Assembly: GCA_002441865.1 (NCBI GenBank)
Contig: DJNY01000068.1
Span: 873-8,758 of the forward strand
Length of the DNA: 7,886 nt
Direction: 5' to 3'
From: Lachnospiraceae bacterium UBA6452
GTDB taxonomy: Bacteria > Bacillota > Clostridia > Lachnospirales > Lachnospiraceae
Positions 1-5,893 of this stretch are shown one piece after another. Each line of letters opens with the position of its first letter. The stretch's first letter is position 1. Made by a program: the position numbers and the translations under genes. The notes beneath the pieces were generated by a model that made no database searches, had not been told where the DNA came from, and saw only the letters and a list, made by a program, of their open reading frames with translations.

Positions 1-38
1 GCAACCTTTAGAGAGCGATAAAGCAAAGGAATGTAAGT

Positions 39-70
39 GGACCCCTTTCAATTAGAAAGGGGTTCTTTCC
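39..70 (+). terminator. Intrinsic terminator of a gene lying upstream of the window
   Basis: A perfect 9-bp inverted repeat (arms 41-49 and 55-63, loop AATTA) is followed by a T-rich run at 63-68. One more G-T and one G-C pair can extend the stem outward to 39 and 65. The three forward frames of bases 1-40 close at 9-11, 19-21 and 53-55, so an upstream gene probably ends just before this hairpin, but too little of it is present to name. Nothing else is visible between 70 and 130. Confidence 0.65.
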
Positions 71-138
71 ATATTATCGGGAGTTATTTTTGTTATTTCC
101 TTCTATCGGCATAAAAGCTGCCGGGCAGATGGTAGTGT

Positions 139-148
139 CACATATGTG
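139..148. promoter_or_regulatory. 10-bp palindrome upstream of the MATE promoter
   Basis: CACATATGTG is a perfect palindrome about 43 bases upstream of the -10 box at 192-197. It is embedded in two direct TGTCA repeats (136-140 and 147-151) whose starts are 11 bp apart, close to one helical turn. This could be an activator or repressor site for the efflux gene. No regulator gene is present in the window to pair with it, and a 10-bp palindrome can occur by chance. Confidence 0.25.
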
Positions 149-191
149 TCAAAAATAGCATAAATCTTATATAAAAAACTGCAATTCTTTC

Positions 192-197
192 TATAAT
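192..197 (+). promoter_or_regulatory. Probable -10 box of the MATE gene
   Basis: TATAAT is a perfect sigma-A -10 hexamer, 34 bases before the chosen start codon. The AT-rich stretch 161-178 lies upstream, but no good -35 hexamer sits at 16-18 bp spacing, so the promoter may be weak or depend on an activator. The alternative ATG at 196 overlaps this -10 box and would lie upstream of the predicted transcript start, which argues for the start at 232. Confidence 0.45.
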
Positions 198-231
198 GAA
201 GATAAGAAATGAATTTGACAGGGAGGATATT

Positions 232-1575
232 ATGCAGACACAGAATAATAAAAGTATTTATAAACAATTATTACATATTGTGGCACCGATTTCTTTTCAG
301 TACCTGATGGCATCCTTTGTCAGTGCATCAGATGCGTTTATGCTTGGTTTTCTGGATCAGGATTCTCTGGCAGCATCTTCCCTGGCAACGCAGATCCCGT
401 TTGTATACAGCCTGTTTTACGGGGCGTTCGTATTTGGCTTTAATGTCCTGGCTGCCCAGTATTGGGGCAAGGGGGACAAAAAATCCGTAGAAGAGATATT
501 GACGATCGCGATGCGCTATGCACTGCTTGTCGGTATTCTGTTTTCCGTTCTGACAGCCTGCATTCCCGGACAGATCATGCGTATTTTTACGACGGATCCG
601 GTTCTGATCGAAAAAGGTGCGGTATATCTGCGGACAGTATCCTTATCCTTTGTACTGACAGGGTTTACCCAGATTTATTACGGTCTGTTAAAGGTCTGCG
701 ACCATGCAGGGCTAAGTTCTATGATCGGTTCACTGGCAGTTGTCCTGAATATTGCATTAAATGCGGTATTTATCTTCGGACTTGTCGGTATGCCTGCAAT
801 GGGGATCGCGGGTGCAGCACTTGCCACCGTATGTGCGAGGATCTTTGAGACGATCGCCGTTATCGTTGTCGTTACAAAATATAAATGCCCGAAGCTCGGT
901 AATATGTTTGTGATAAAGGACAGGGAAATGCATAAGGACTACTGGAAATATACAACACCGCTGCTGATCAACCAGATCGGCTGGGGCGGAGGCGTGACCA
1001 TGTATTCTGTTATCATGGGACATATGGGAAGCGATGCAACCGCAGCAAACTCTATTGCCAGTATTGTGCGTACGATCATTGCCAGTCTCTGCTGGGGCAT
1101 CGCGGCAGGTGTTTCCATTATCATCGGGCAGACACTGGGACAAAATAAGCTGGAGGAAGCAAAGAAGATGGGCGGTAAGTTTGTCCGTCTGTCGATCTGG
1201 ATCGGCGTTGCGTCCGGTCTTGTGATCCTTGCGCTGATCCCGCTTGTGCTCCATGTGATCACACTGACCCCGCAGGCAATGTATTATCTGAAATTCATGC
1301 TCTGTATGGCTGCTTATTATATTATCGGGAATTCTTTAAATTCCACGATCATTTCCGGTATCTTCCCGGCGGGCGGAGATACAAAGTTCGGTATGGTCTG
1401 TGACGTTGTCACACTCTGGTGCTTTGTCGTTCCGCTTGGTATGCTGGCGGCATTTGTCTGGCATGCACCGGTGCTGCTCGTTGCATTTATCCTGACACTG
1501 GATGAATTCGTGAAGATCCCGGCAGTCTATATCCACTATATGAAATATAAATGGGTGAAAAATATCACCAGATAG
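232..1575 (+). CDS. MATE-family multidrug/cation antiporter
   Basis: An integral membrane protein of 447 residues, the usual length for the MATE (multi-antimicrobial extrusion) family, which exports cationic drugs or metabolites in exchange for Na+ or H+. The sequence shows about twelve hydrophobic segments in two similar halves. The first half carries the family-like SLATQIPF and AAQYWGKGD stretches. The second carries the GIFPAGGDTKFGM stretch typical of the C-terminal lobe, and a short basic tail follows. The start at 232 is chosen because GGGAGG (221-226) stands 5 bases before it. An in-frame ATG at 196 adds 12 residues but lies in the -10 box and has no ribosome binding site. The gene appears to be a single-gene unit: a terminator lies upstream and the next gene has its own promoter. 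The family call is firm. The substrate cannot be read from sequence. Confidence 0.92.
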   Translation: MQTQNNKSIYKQLLHIVAPISFQYLMASFVSASDAFMLGFLDQDSLAASSLATQIPFVYSLFYGAFVFGFNVLAAQYWGKGDKKSVEEILTIAMRYALLVGILFSVLTACIPGQIMRIFTTDPVLIEKGAVYLRTVSLSFVLTGFTQIYYGLLKVCDHAGLSSMIGSLAVVLNIALNAVFIFGLVGMPAMGIAGAALATVCARIFETIAVIVVVTKYKCPKLGNMFVIKDREMHKDYWKYTTPLLINQIGWGGGVTMYSVIMGHMGSDATAANSIASIVRTIIASLCWGIAAGVSIIIGQTLGQNKLEEAKKMGGKFVRLSIWIGVASGLVILALIPLVLHVITLTPQAMYYLKFMLCMAAYYIIGNSLNSTIISGIFPAGGDTKFGMVCDVVTLWCFVVPLGMLAAFVWHAPVLLVAFILTLDEFVKIPAVYIHYMKYKWVKNITR

Positions 1576-1592
1576 TAAACTGTGATCGATCT

Positions 1593-1644
1593 GATAGCAC
1601 AAAAGCAGAAAAGAGTGTTGACACCGATTCTCTTTTGTGCTATC
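1593..1644. repeat. 13-bp perfect inverted repeat spanning the infC promoter
   Basis: Arm 1593-1605 (GATAGCACAAAAG) is the exact reverse complement of arm 1632-1644, with 26 bases between. It starts 18 bases after the MATE stop codon, so it may form the 3' hairpin of that transcript. However, no T-run follows in either direction, so it is not a classic intrinsic terminator. The loop contains the TTGACA -35 box of infC and the right arm overlaps its -10 box, so it could equally act at the DNA level. A shorter alternative pairing exists: AAAAGAG at 1609-1615 with CTCTTTT at 1630-1636. Confidence 0.6.
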
Positions 1645-1646
1645 CT
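1618..1646 (+). promoter_or_regulatory. Sigma-A promoter of the infC-rpmI-rplT operon
   Basis: A perfect -35 hexamer TTGACA (1618-1623) is followed after exactly 17 bp by TATCCT (1641-1646), a 4 of 6 match to the -10 consensus. Transcription would start near 1653. This places the whole antiterminator/terminator region inside the transcript and gives a leader of about 170 bases before infC, as expected for this operon in Firmicutes. Confidence 0.65.
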
Positions 1647-1652
1647 CATTAA

Positions 1653-1790
1653 GGTGTTTGAAACACGTAAAGAAAGCAGAGTATCCACTCTCACCCTGAG
1701 GCGATCGGGCTGTCAGGTGTTTATATAAGAATGCGGCGATAAGTTTTATATTCGTTTTCATTTTTTGTCATGAGTGGATGTTCCCACTCA
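1653..1790 (+). promoter_or_regulatory. infC leader RNA: L20-type transcription attenuator
   Basis: Bases 1683-1690 (ATCCACTC) are exactly complementary to 1772-1779 (GAGTGGAT). The helix extends to twelve pairs (1679-1690 with 1772-1783, two of them G-U). It occupies the entire left arm of the terminator hairpin at 1770-1791, so the two structures exclude each other. The antiterminator encloses a bulged hairpin (1692-1699 with 1713-1719) and an AT-rich hairpin (1723-1728 with 1746-1751), giving a multi-branched junction. In Bacillus subtilis, ribosomal protein L20 binds such a leader and promotes termination, lowering infC, rpmI and rplT expression. Position, promoter and operon order match that system. 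L20 binding itself is inferred. A small 5' hairpin (1654-1666) begins the transcript. Confidence 0.8.
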
Positions 1791-1797
1791 TTTTTTT
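1770..1797 (+). terminator. Regulated terminator in the infC leader
   Basis: An 8-bp stem (1770-1777 with 1784-1791) closes a six-base loop and runs into seven consecutive T residues (1791-1797). It lies 35 bases before the infC start codon and inside the operon transcript, so it must be conditional. Its left arm is the segment captured by the upstream antiterminator. Confidence 0.85.
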
Positions 1798-1811
1798 ATT
1801 TTGATTCTTAT

Positions 1812-1818
1812 GGAGGTG
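1812..1818 (+). promoter_or_regulatory. Ribosome binding site that fixes the AUU start of infC
   Basis: GGAGGTG is a strong Shine-Dalgarno sequence. Seven bases separate it from ATT at 1826-1828, the optimal distance. The first in-frame ATG (1838) is 19 bases away, too far for efficient initiation, so this site decides in favour of the ATT codon. Confidence 0.8.
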
Positions 1819-1825
1819 TATCACT

Positions 1826-2335
1826 ATTAGCGAATTAATGATTAACGAACAGATCAGAGACAGAGAGGTACGTCTGATCGGAGAAGAAGGCGAGCAGCTT
1901 GGCATCATGTCTTCAAGAGAAGCACAGAAACTGGCAGATGAGGCAGGACTTGATCTGGTAAAGATCGCACCGACAGCAAAGCCGCCGGTCTGCAAGATCG
2001 TTGACTACGGTAAATACCGTTACGAACAGGCCAGAAAAGAAAAAGAAGCCCGCAAGAAACAGAAAACCATTGAAATCAAAGAAATTCGTTTATCTCCTAA
2101 TATTGATACAAATGATCTGAATACAAAGATCAATGCAGCGAAGAAATTCCTGACAAAGGGTGATAAAGTAAAAGTTACACTTCGTTTCCGTGGCCGTGAA
2201 ATGGCACATATGAATGCAAGCAAGCATATTCTGGATGATTTTGCCGAAGCACTGACAGAGATCGCAGTTGTGGAAAAACCGGCAAAGGTAGAAGGCAGAA
2301 GCATGACAATGGTGCTTGCAGAGAAACGCTCATAA
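1826..2335 (+). CDS. infC: Translation initiation factor IF-3 (AUU start)
   Basis: IF-3 binds the 30S subunit, blocks premature 50S joining and checks the start codon-initiator tRNA match. The product is 169 residues. The N-terminal domain starts ISELMINEQIRD and contains the family stretch KPPVCKIVDYGKYRYE near residues 54-69. A lysine-rich linker follows, and then the C-terminal domain with LSPNID and VTLRFRGREMAH, which binds 16S rRNA. The start is set at ATT 1826 because it has the ribosome binding site at ideal spacing. Starting at ATG 1838 would lose four residues that fit the family N-terminus. AUU-type starts are characteristic of infC, and in Escherichia coli IF-3 discriminates against its own AUU codon, giving autorepression. 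First gene of the infC-rpmI-rplT operon. Confidence 0.96.
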   Translation: MSELMINEQIRDREVRLIGEEGEQLGIMSSREAQKLADEAGLDLVKIAPTAKPPVCKIVDYGKYRYEQARKEKEARKKQKTIEIKEIRLSPNIDTNDLNTKINAAKKFLTKGDKVKVTLRFRGREMAHMNASKHILDDFAEALTEIAVVEKPAKVEGRSMTMVLAEKRS

Positions 2336-2390
2336 AAAGCTTTTAACTTGAATTTGCGGATTTAAGTTGAAATAGATTTTCTAAAGTTGA
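2335..2390 (+). promoter_or_regulatory. infC-rpmI spacer with alternative small hairpins
   Basis: The 70-base spacer starts with the palindrome AAAAGCTTTT (2335-2344). AACTTGAAT (2345-2353) then pairs with ATTTAAGTT (2360-2368) through nine base pairs, one of them G-U. A second AAGTT at 2384-2388 could compete for the AACTT at 2345-2349 and lies just before the rpmI ribosome binding site (AGGAGG, 2392-2397). No T-run follows, so it is not a terminator. It may be an RNA processing or translational control element. Confidence 0.3.
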
Positions 2391-2405
2391 TAGGAGGAAT
2401 TTAAA

Positions 2406-2603
2406 ATGCCAAAGGTTAAAACAAACAGAGCAGCAGCAAAACGTTTCAAAGTGACAGGAACAGGTAAGTTAAAAAGAAATAAAGCTTATAAGCGTCATAT
2501 CTTAACAAAGAAATCTGCAAAGACTAAGAGAAATCTTAGAAAACCTGCAATGACAGATGCAACAAATGTTAAGAACATGAAGAAGTTAACACCATATTTA
2601 TAA
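2406..2603 (+). CDS. rpmI: Large-subunit ribosomal protein bL35
   Basis: The product is a 65-residue, strongly basic protein of normal bL35 length, a component of the 50S ribosomal subunit that contacts 23S rRNA. The N-terminus [20 protein letters not shown] and the following lysine/arginine-rich [17 protein letters not shown] stretch are family hallmarks, and the short C-terminus NMKKLTPYL is also typical. AGGAGG (2392-2397) lies 8 bases before the ATG. The gene sits between infC and rplT, the conserved order across Firmicutes and many other bacteria, and shares their leader control. Confidence 0.97.
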   Translation: MPKVKTNRAAAKRFKVTGTGKLKRNKAYKRHILTKKSAKTKRNLRKPAMTDATNVKNMKKLTPYL

Positions 2604-2625
2604 ATCGTAAGGAGGAAGCATAGAA

Positions 2626-2982
2626 ATGGCAAGAATCAAAGGCGGAATGAACGCAAAGAAAAAACATAATAGAGTATTAAAACTTGCAAAAGGTTACAGA
2701 GGAGCAAGATCTAATCAGTATAGAGTTGCAAAACAGTCTGTAATGCGTGCACTGGCATCCTCTTACGCAGGACGTAAAGAGAGAAAGCGTCAGATGAGAC
2801 AGCTTTGGATCGCTCGTATCAATGCAGCAGCAAGAATGAACGGTCTTAGCTACAGCAAATTCATGTACGGCTTAAAGCTCGCTGAAATCGACATCAACAG
2901 AAAGATGCTGGCTGAGATGGCTGTGAATGATGCAGAAGGCTTCAAGTCTTTAGCAGAAATTGCAAAATCTAAGATTGCATAA
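2626..2982 (+). CDS. rplT: Large-subunit ribosomal protein bL20
   Basis: The product is a 118-residue basic protein of standard bL20 length. It binds 23S rRNA early and is needed for 50S subunit assembly. The extended, very basic N-terminal half ([25 protein letters not shown]) and the globular half with [19 protein letters not shown] are diagnostic. AAGGAGG (2609-2615) lies 10 bases before the ATG, and the gap after rpmI is 22 bases. In Bacillus subtilis this protein is also the repressor of its own operon through the infC leader, and the leader described at 1653-1790 suggests the same here. Last gene of the operon. Confidence 0.97.
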   Translation: MARIKGGMNAKKKHNRVLKLAKGYRGARSNQYRVAKQSVMRALASSYAGRKERKRQMRQLWIARINAAARMNGLSYSKFMYGLKLAEIDINRKMLAEMAVNDAEGFKSLAEIAKSKIA

Positions 2983-3006
2983 TGGACATCCTATAGGGAT
3001 ATAAAT

Positions 3007-3046
3007 AAAGAACATCGGAGTATTCCGGTGTTCTTTGTCGTATATT
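3007..3046 (+). terminator. Terminator of the infC-rpmI-rplT operon
   Basis: A 13-bp stem (3007-3019 with 3024-3036, one T-G pair) closes a GTAT loop. The right arm ends TTCTTT, and a second T-rich stretch lies at 3038-3047. It starts 25 bases after the rplT stop codon. An 8-bp palindrome CCTATAGG (2990-2997) precedes it. No clear promoter for the following dipeptidase gene is visible between this hairpin and 3068, so some readthrough may feed that gene. Confidence 0.75.
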
Positions 3047-3068
3047 TGGTAAGGAGTGGAAGAATAAC

Positions 3069-4508
3069 ATGTTAGAGAATTTAGAACCGAAAAGCGTCTT
3101 TACGTTTTTTGAAGAAATAGATCAGATTCCACGCGGATCGGGTAATACGCAGAAGATCAGCGATTATCTGGCAGAGTTCGCAAAGAAAAGAAATCTGTTT
3201 TATATACAGGATGCGCTCGGTAATGTCATCATCAAAAAGGATGGTACGGCCGGTATGGAAGAAAAAGAGCCGATCATCATACAGGGACATATGGATATGG
3301 TTGCTGTAAAAGAACCGGATTGCGGGAAAGACATGGAAACGGAAGGACTGGATCTGGCGGTTCAGGGCGACTATGTCTATGCAAAAGGCACAAGTCTTGG
3401 TGCAGATGACGGTATTGCAGTTGCTTACGCGCTGGCACTTTTAGACAGCAGGGATATTCCACATCCGCCGCTTGAAATTGTTATCACGGTAGATGAGGAA
3501 ACCGGTATGTTTGGTGCACAGGGGATCGATCTTTCCATGCTGCAGGGAAAGAAAATGCTGAATATCGATTCCGAGAAGGAAGATGAACTGACCGTGGCAT
3601 GTGCAGGTGGCCTCCGCATTTATGCGAACTGGCAGGTGGCTTATACAGAGATCGGCGACAAAGAGCAGTATGTTGTAACCGTGCATGGGTTAAAAGGCGG
3701 TCACTCCGGCGTGGAGATCGGTCTTGGCAGAGCCAATGCCAATAAGCTGCTCTGCGAGCTTCTGTATCTGATGGAGCGTGAACTGGATGTGCGTGTGATC
3801 ACAATGGATGGCGGTACAAAGGATAATGTCATTCCGCATGAGGCAGAGGCGCAGATCGCCTGTGGGGCAAAGGAAGAAGAACTGAAAAAGCTGATCGGTG
3901 TTATGGAGAACTCCTTCCGTGAGGAGTGGGCAAAGAAAGAGCCCGGCTTACAGATCAGACTCGAAAAGGCGGAGAAGAAGTATGAAAATGCGATCGATCC
4001 ATCCGATTTCTTCCGTGTCATGTCTTTCTTTTTGGAAGCACCGAACGGTGTGCAGGCAATGAGTAAGGAACTGCCGGGTCTGGTAGAAACTTCCCTGAAT
4101 TTTGCGACTCTGCACATGGAGCCTGATGAAGATGTCAAAGCTGGTTTTTCTCTCCGATCAAGCAGCAGCACAGCAAAGCAGGCGTTAAAAGAAAAGCTCT
4201 GTAGTATGATCGCTGAAAGCGAAGGCGAATATGAAGCAGACGGAGAGTATCCGTCCTGGGAATATAAGGAAAATTCAGAGCTGCGCGATCAGGTGGTCCG
4301 CACTTATAAAGAAGTGCTGGGAAAAGAACCAAAGGTATTATCCATCCATGCAGGACTGGAATGTGGTATTTTATCACAGAAGATCGAAGGACTCGACTGT
4401 GTATCCTTCGGTCCGGATATCAATGATATCCATACAACAAAAGAAAAACTCAGCATTTCTTCCACGCAGCGGATCTGGGAGCTTTTGAAGAAACTGATGC
4501 AGATGTAA
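3069..4508 (+). CDS. pepD: Cytosolic aminoacyl-histidine-type dipeptidase (M20C, PepD-like)
   Basis: A 479-residue zinc dipeptidase of peptidase family M20C, the full usual length. The family cleaves Xaa-His and other unspecific dipeptides, including beta-Ala-His, in the cytoplasm. The metal and catalytic set is complete: GHMDMV with H74 (metal) and D76, LGADDG with D113 (bridging metal ligand), DEETGM with E143 (general base) and E144 (metal), NIDSE with D167, and the late H455 in INDIHTT. The dimerisation/lid domain is the middle part, about residues 185-390, with the GGHSG motif at its start. There is no signal peptide. AAGGAG (3051-3056) lies 12 bases before the ATG, a little far. The gene is followed after 19 bases by the kinase-like gene, with no terminator between, so they are probably cotranscribed. 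It likely recycles imported or internal peptides. Confidence 0.93.
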   Translation: MLENLEPKSVFTFFEEIDQIPRGSGNTQKISDYLAEFAKKRNLFYIQDALGNVIIKKDGTAGMEEKEPIIIQGHMDMVAVKEPDCGKDMETEGLDLAVQGDYVYAKGTSLGADDGIAVAYALALLDSRDIPHPPLEIVITVDEETGMFGAQGIDLSMLQGKKMLNIDSEKEDELTVACAGGLRIYANWQVAYTEIGDKEQYVVTVHGLKGGHSGVEIGLGRANANKLLCELLYLMERELDVRVITMDGGTKDNVIPHEAEAQIACGAKEEELKKLIGVMENSFREEWAKKEPGLQIRLEKAEKKYENAIDPSDFFRVMSFFLEAPNGVQAMSKELPGLVETSLNFATLHMEPDEDVKAGFSLRSSSSTAKQALKEKLCSMIAESEGEYEADGEYPSWEYKENSELRDQVVRTYKEVLGKEPKVLSIHAGLECGILSQKIEGLDCVSFGPDINDIHTTKEKLSISSTQRIWELLKKLMQM

Positions 4509-4527
4509 ACGGAAAAGGAAACAAAGG

Positions 4528-5034
4528 ATGAAGAAAAATATTGTACTAATCGGAATGCCCGGTGTCGGCAAAAGCACGATCGGGGTTGTCCTTGCCAAAA
4601 ATCTGGGCTGTCATTTTCTGGATTCGGATATTGTGATCCAGCAGCAGACAGGAAAACTGCTGCATGAGATCATCACGGAAAAAGGACTTGACGGCTTTTT
4701 ACAGACGGAGGATGAAGTGAATGCAGGCATAGAGGCAGAGAAAACGGTCATTGCGACCGGAGGCAGTGCAGTGTTCGGTAAACATGCCATGCAGCATCTG
4801 GCAGAAAACGGAATGATCATCTACCTGTCCCTGCCATACGAACAGATCGAGGAACGCCTGGGAGATCTGCATAAGCGCGGCGTTGCGCTCAGGGAGAACC
4901 AGACCTTATATGACATCTATCAGGAAAGGATTCCTCTTTATGAGAAGTATGCGGATCTGATCATTGACTGTCAGCAGAAAAGTATCCGTCAGATCGTGGC
5001 AGAGATCGCAAGAAAATTGGGGAAAAGGGGATAA
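4528..5034 (+). CDS. Shikimate-kinase-like P-loop kinase with altered substrate site
   Basis: The 168-residue product has the fold and length of AroK-type shikimate kinases, which phosphorylate shikimate with ATP in the aromatic amino acid pathway. Visible are the Walker A loop GMPGVGKS (9-16), LDSD with D32 and D34, a lid arginine R117 in HKRGVAL, and R134 in QERIPLYEKYAD. Two conserved shikimate contacts differ. The arginine of the usual EFRxxE motif (R58 in Mycobacterium tuberculosis AroK) is Leu58 here, in GFLQTEDE. The GGG motif is TGGSAV, with Ser80 at the third position. A poor AAAAGGA ribosome binding site precedes the ATG. The context (a dipeptidase upstream, no other aro genes) does not support a role in aromatic synthesis. 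It is probably a paralog with a different small-molecule substrate. The family call is sure, the substrate open, so no symbol is given. Confidence 0.85.
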   Translation: MKKNIVLIGMPGVGKSTIGVVLAKNLGCHFLDSDIVIQQQTGKLLHEIITEKGLDGFLQTEDEVNAGIEAEKTVIATGGSAVFGKHAMQHLAENGMIIYLSLPYEQIEERLGDLHKRGVALRENQTLYDIYQERIPLYEKYADLIIDCQQKSIRQIVAEIARKLGKRG

Positions 5035-5036
5035 AT

Positions 5037-5795
5037 TCAGTATATGGCAGTTTCCCATTGCAGGAGAATAGATACAAGGCCGGCAAAATGTGCGGGCAAA
5101 AAGGCGGGCAGACGCTCCGGATGCCACTGAAAGCCTATGATGGGCAGTTCCTTATGCAGGATCGTTTCAGGGATTCCATCCGGTGACTGCTGCAGGCAGA
5201 TCAGACAGTCGGGCAGATCGGAAACAGCCTGATGATGCGCACTGTTTACAACAGAAAACCGGGCAAGAAGTGTAGAAAGCATTTGTTTTTCCAGTTGGGA
5301 AACAGATGCTTTTTCCTGTGATAGGAAATTTTTATCACATTCTTTATTTGTCATCATGGAAGGAAGCGGCAGAAGCTGGACGGAATGGATGGCATCTTTG
5401 GTTGTGTAAGGGTAATAATGCATATTATCTCCGGGCAGATCCTGCAGGAGCCTGCCACCGAAGAAAACATGGATAAGCTGCATGCCTTTGCAGATACCGA
5501 TCACAGGCTTTTTGCGAACAAGGGCAAGCTGCAGAAGCTGAAACTGCATCAGATCCAGCATACCGTCCGAGGAGGGATTTGCGCCTGCGGTTTCTTCTCC
5601 GTAAAAGGCAGGGTCAAAATCGCCGCCGCCGGGCAGGAGGAGCAGATCGAACGAAAGGTTCTGCAGCGTGCTGTAAGGAAAGGCTTCTCCGATGCGATAG
5701 GAAAGCATCTGCGCGTTCATTCCGCTTTTTTGTACAAGCTCATAATATCGTCTGTGGACGTCCATGGTTCCGGCGATCAGGATCAAAGGTTTCAT
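5037..5795 (-). CDS. Class I glutamine amidotransferase-like peptidase C26 hydrolase (PuuD-like)
   Basis: A 252-residue protein of the gamma-glutamyl-gamma-aminobutyrate hydrolase family (peptidase C26), which hydrolyses gamma-glutamyl amides in the cytoplasm. The catalytic triad is complete: nucleophile C102 in GICKGMQ, and H225 and E227 in GFQWHPE. LLLPGGGDFDPAFYGEE (near 52-68) and VNSAHHQAV are further family motifs. About 25 residues rich in Lys, Glu and Ser (TNKECDKNF onward) separate the SVQLLPL strand from NSAHHQ and look longer than usual. The start at 5795 is chosen because GGAG (5807-5804) lies 8 bases before it. An open frame extends upstream to 6017, but it crosses the divergent esterase start and has no family similarity. 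The stop lies 2 bases from that of the convergent kinase gene. The exact gamma-glutamyl substrate is unknown. Confidence 0.9.
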   Translation of the reverse strand: MKPLILIAGTMDVHRRYYELVQKSGMNAQMLSYRIGEAFPYSTLQNLSFDLLLLPGGGDFDPAFYGEETAGANPSSDGMLDLMQFQLLQLALVRKKPVIGICKGMQLIHVFFGGRLLQDLPGDNMHYYPYTTKDAIHSVQLLPLPSMMTNKECDKNFLSQEKASVSQLEKQMLSTLLARFSVVNSAHHQAVSDLPDCLICLQQSPDGIPETILHKELPIIGFQWHPERLPAFLPAHFAGLVSILLQWETAIY

Positions 5796-5819
5796 AAAAA
5801 AAGCTCCAGCTTCCTTTTT

Positions 5820-5840
5820 TATACTATATGCAGTATACTG
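5820..5840. promoter_or_regulatory. Overlapping palindromes in the divergent C26/esterase promoter region
   Basis: TATACT (5820-5825) and AGTATA (5832-5837) form an inverted repeat with a 6-bp spacer. The perfect 10-bp palindrome CAGTATACTG (5831-5840) overlaps its right half. TATACT at 5834-5839 is a plausible -10 box for the esterase, with only a weak -35 (TTCCTT, 5811-5816) 17 bp upstream. On the other strand, TATAGT or TATAAA (within 5828-5818) could serve the C26 gene. A bound regulator here could control both genes. The 98-base spacer 5796-5893 otherwise holds only the two ribosome binding sites. Confidence 0.4.
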
Positions 5841-5893
5841 ATAGATGTTCGGAGCATTTGATATGCCGCCGGGCATGAAGGAGAGGGTTACAG

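Noticed and set aside
196..231. Longer MATE start at ATG 196, adding 12 residues
   Set aside because: This ATG overlaps the TATAAT box and has no ribosome binding site, while ATG 232 has GGGAGG five bases before it.
757..1262. Two minus-strand open frames opposite the MATE gene
   Set aside because: Both mirror the codon pattern of the membrane protein gene, lack ribosome binding sites and have no family features.
1336..1761. Minus-strand open frame over the MATE 3' end and infC leader
   Set aside because: It overlaps the attenuator structure, shows no motif and has no start signals.
3701..4171. Serine-rich minus-strand open frame opposite pepD
   Set aside because: Low-complexity Ser/Phe composition is what the complement of a normal coding frame gives, and no promoter or ribosome binding site is seen.
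5385..5861. Plus-strand open frame of 158 codons opposite the C26 hydrolase
   Set aside because: It is antisense to a convincing enzyme gene, its composition is odd and it crosses the divergent promoter region.
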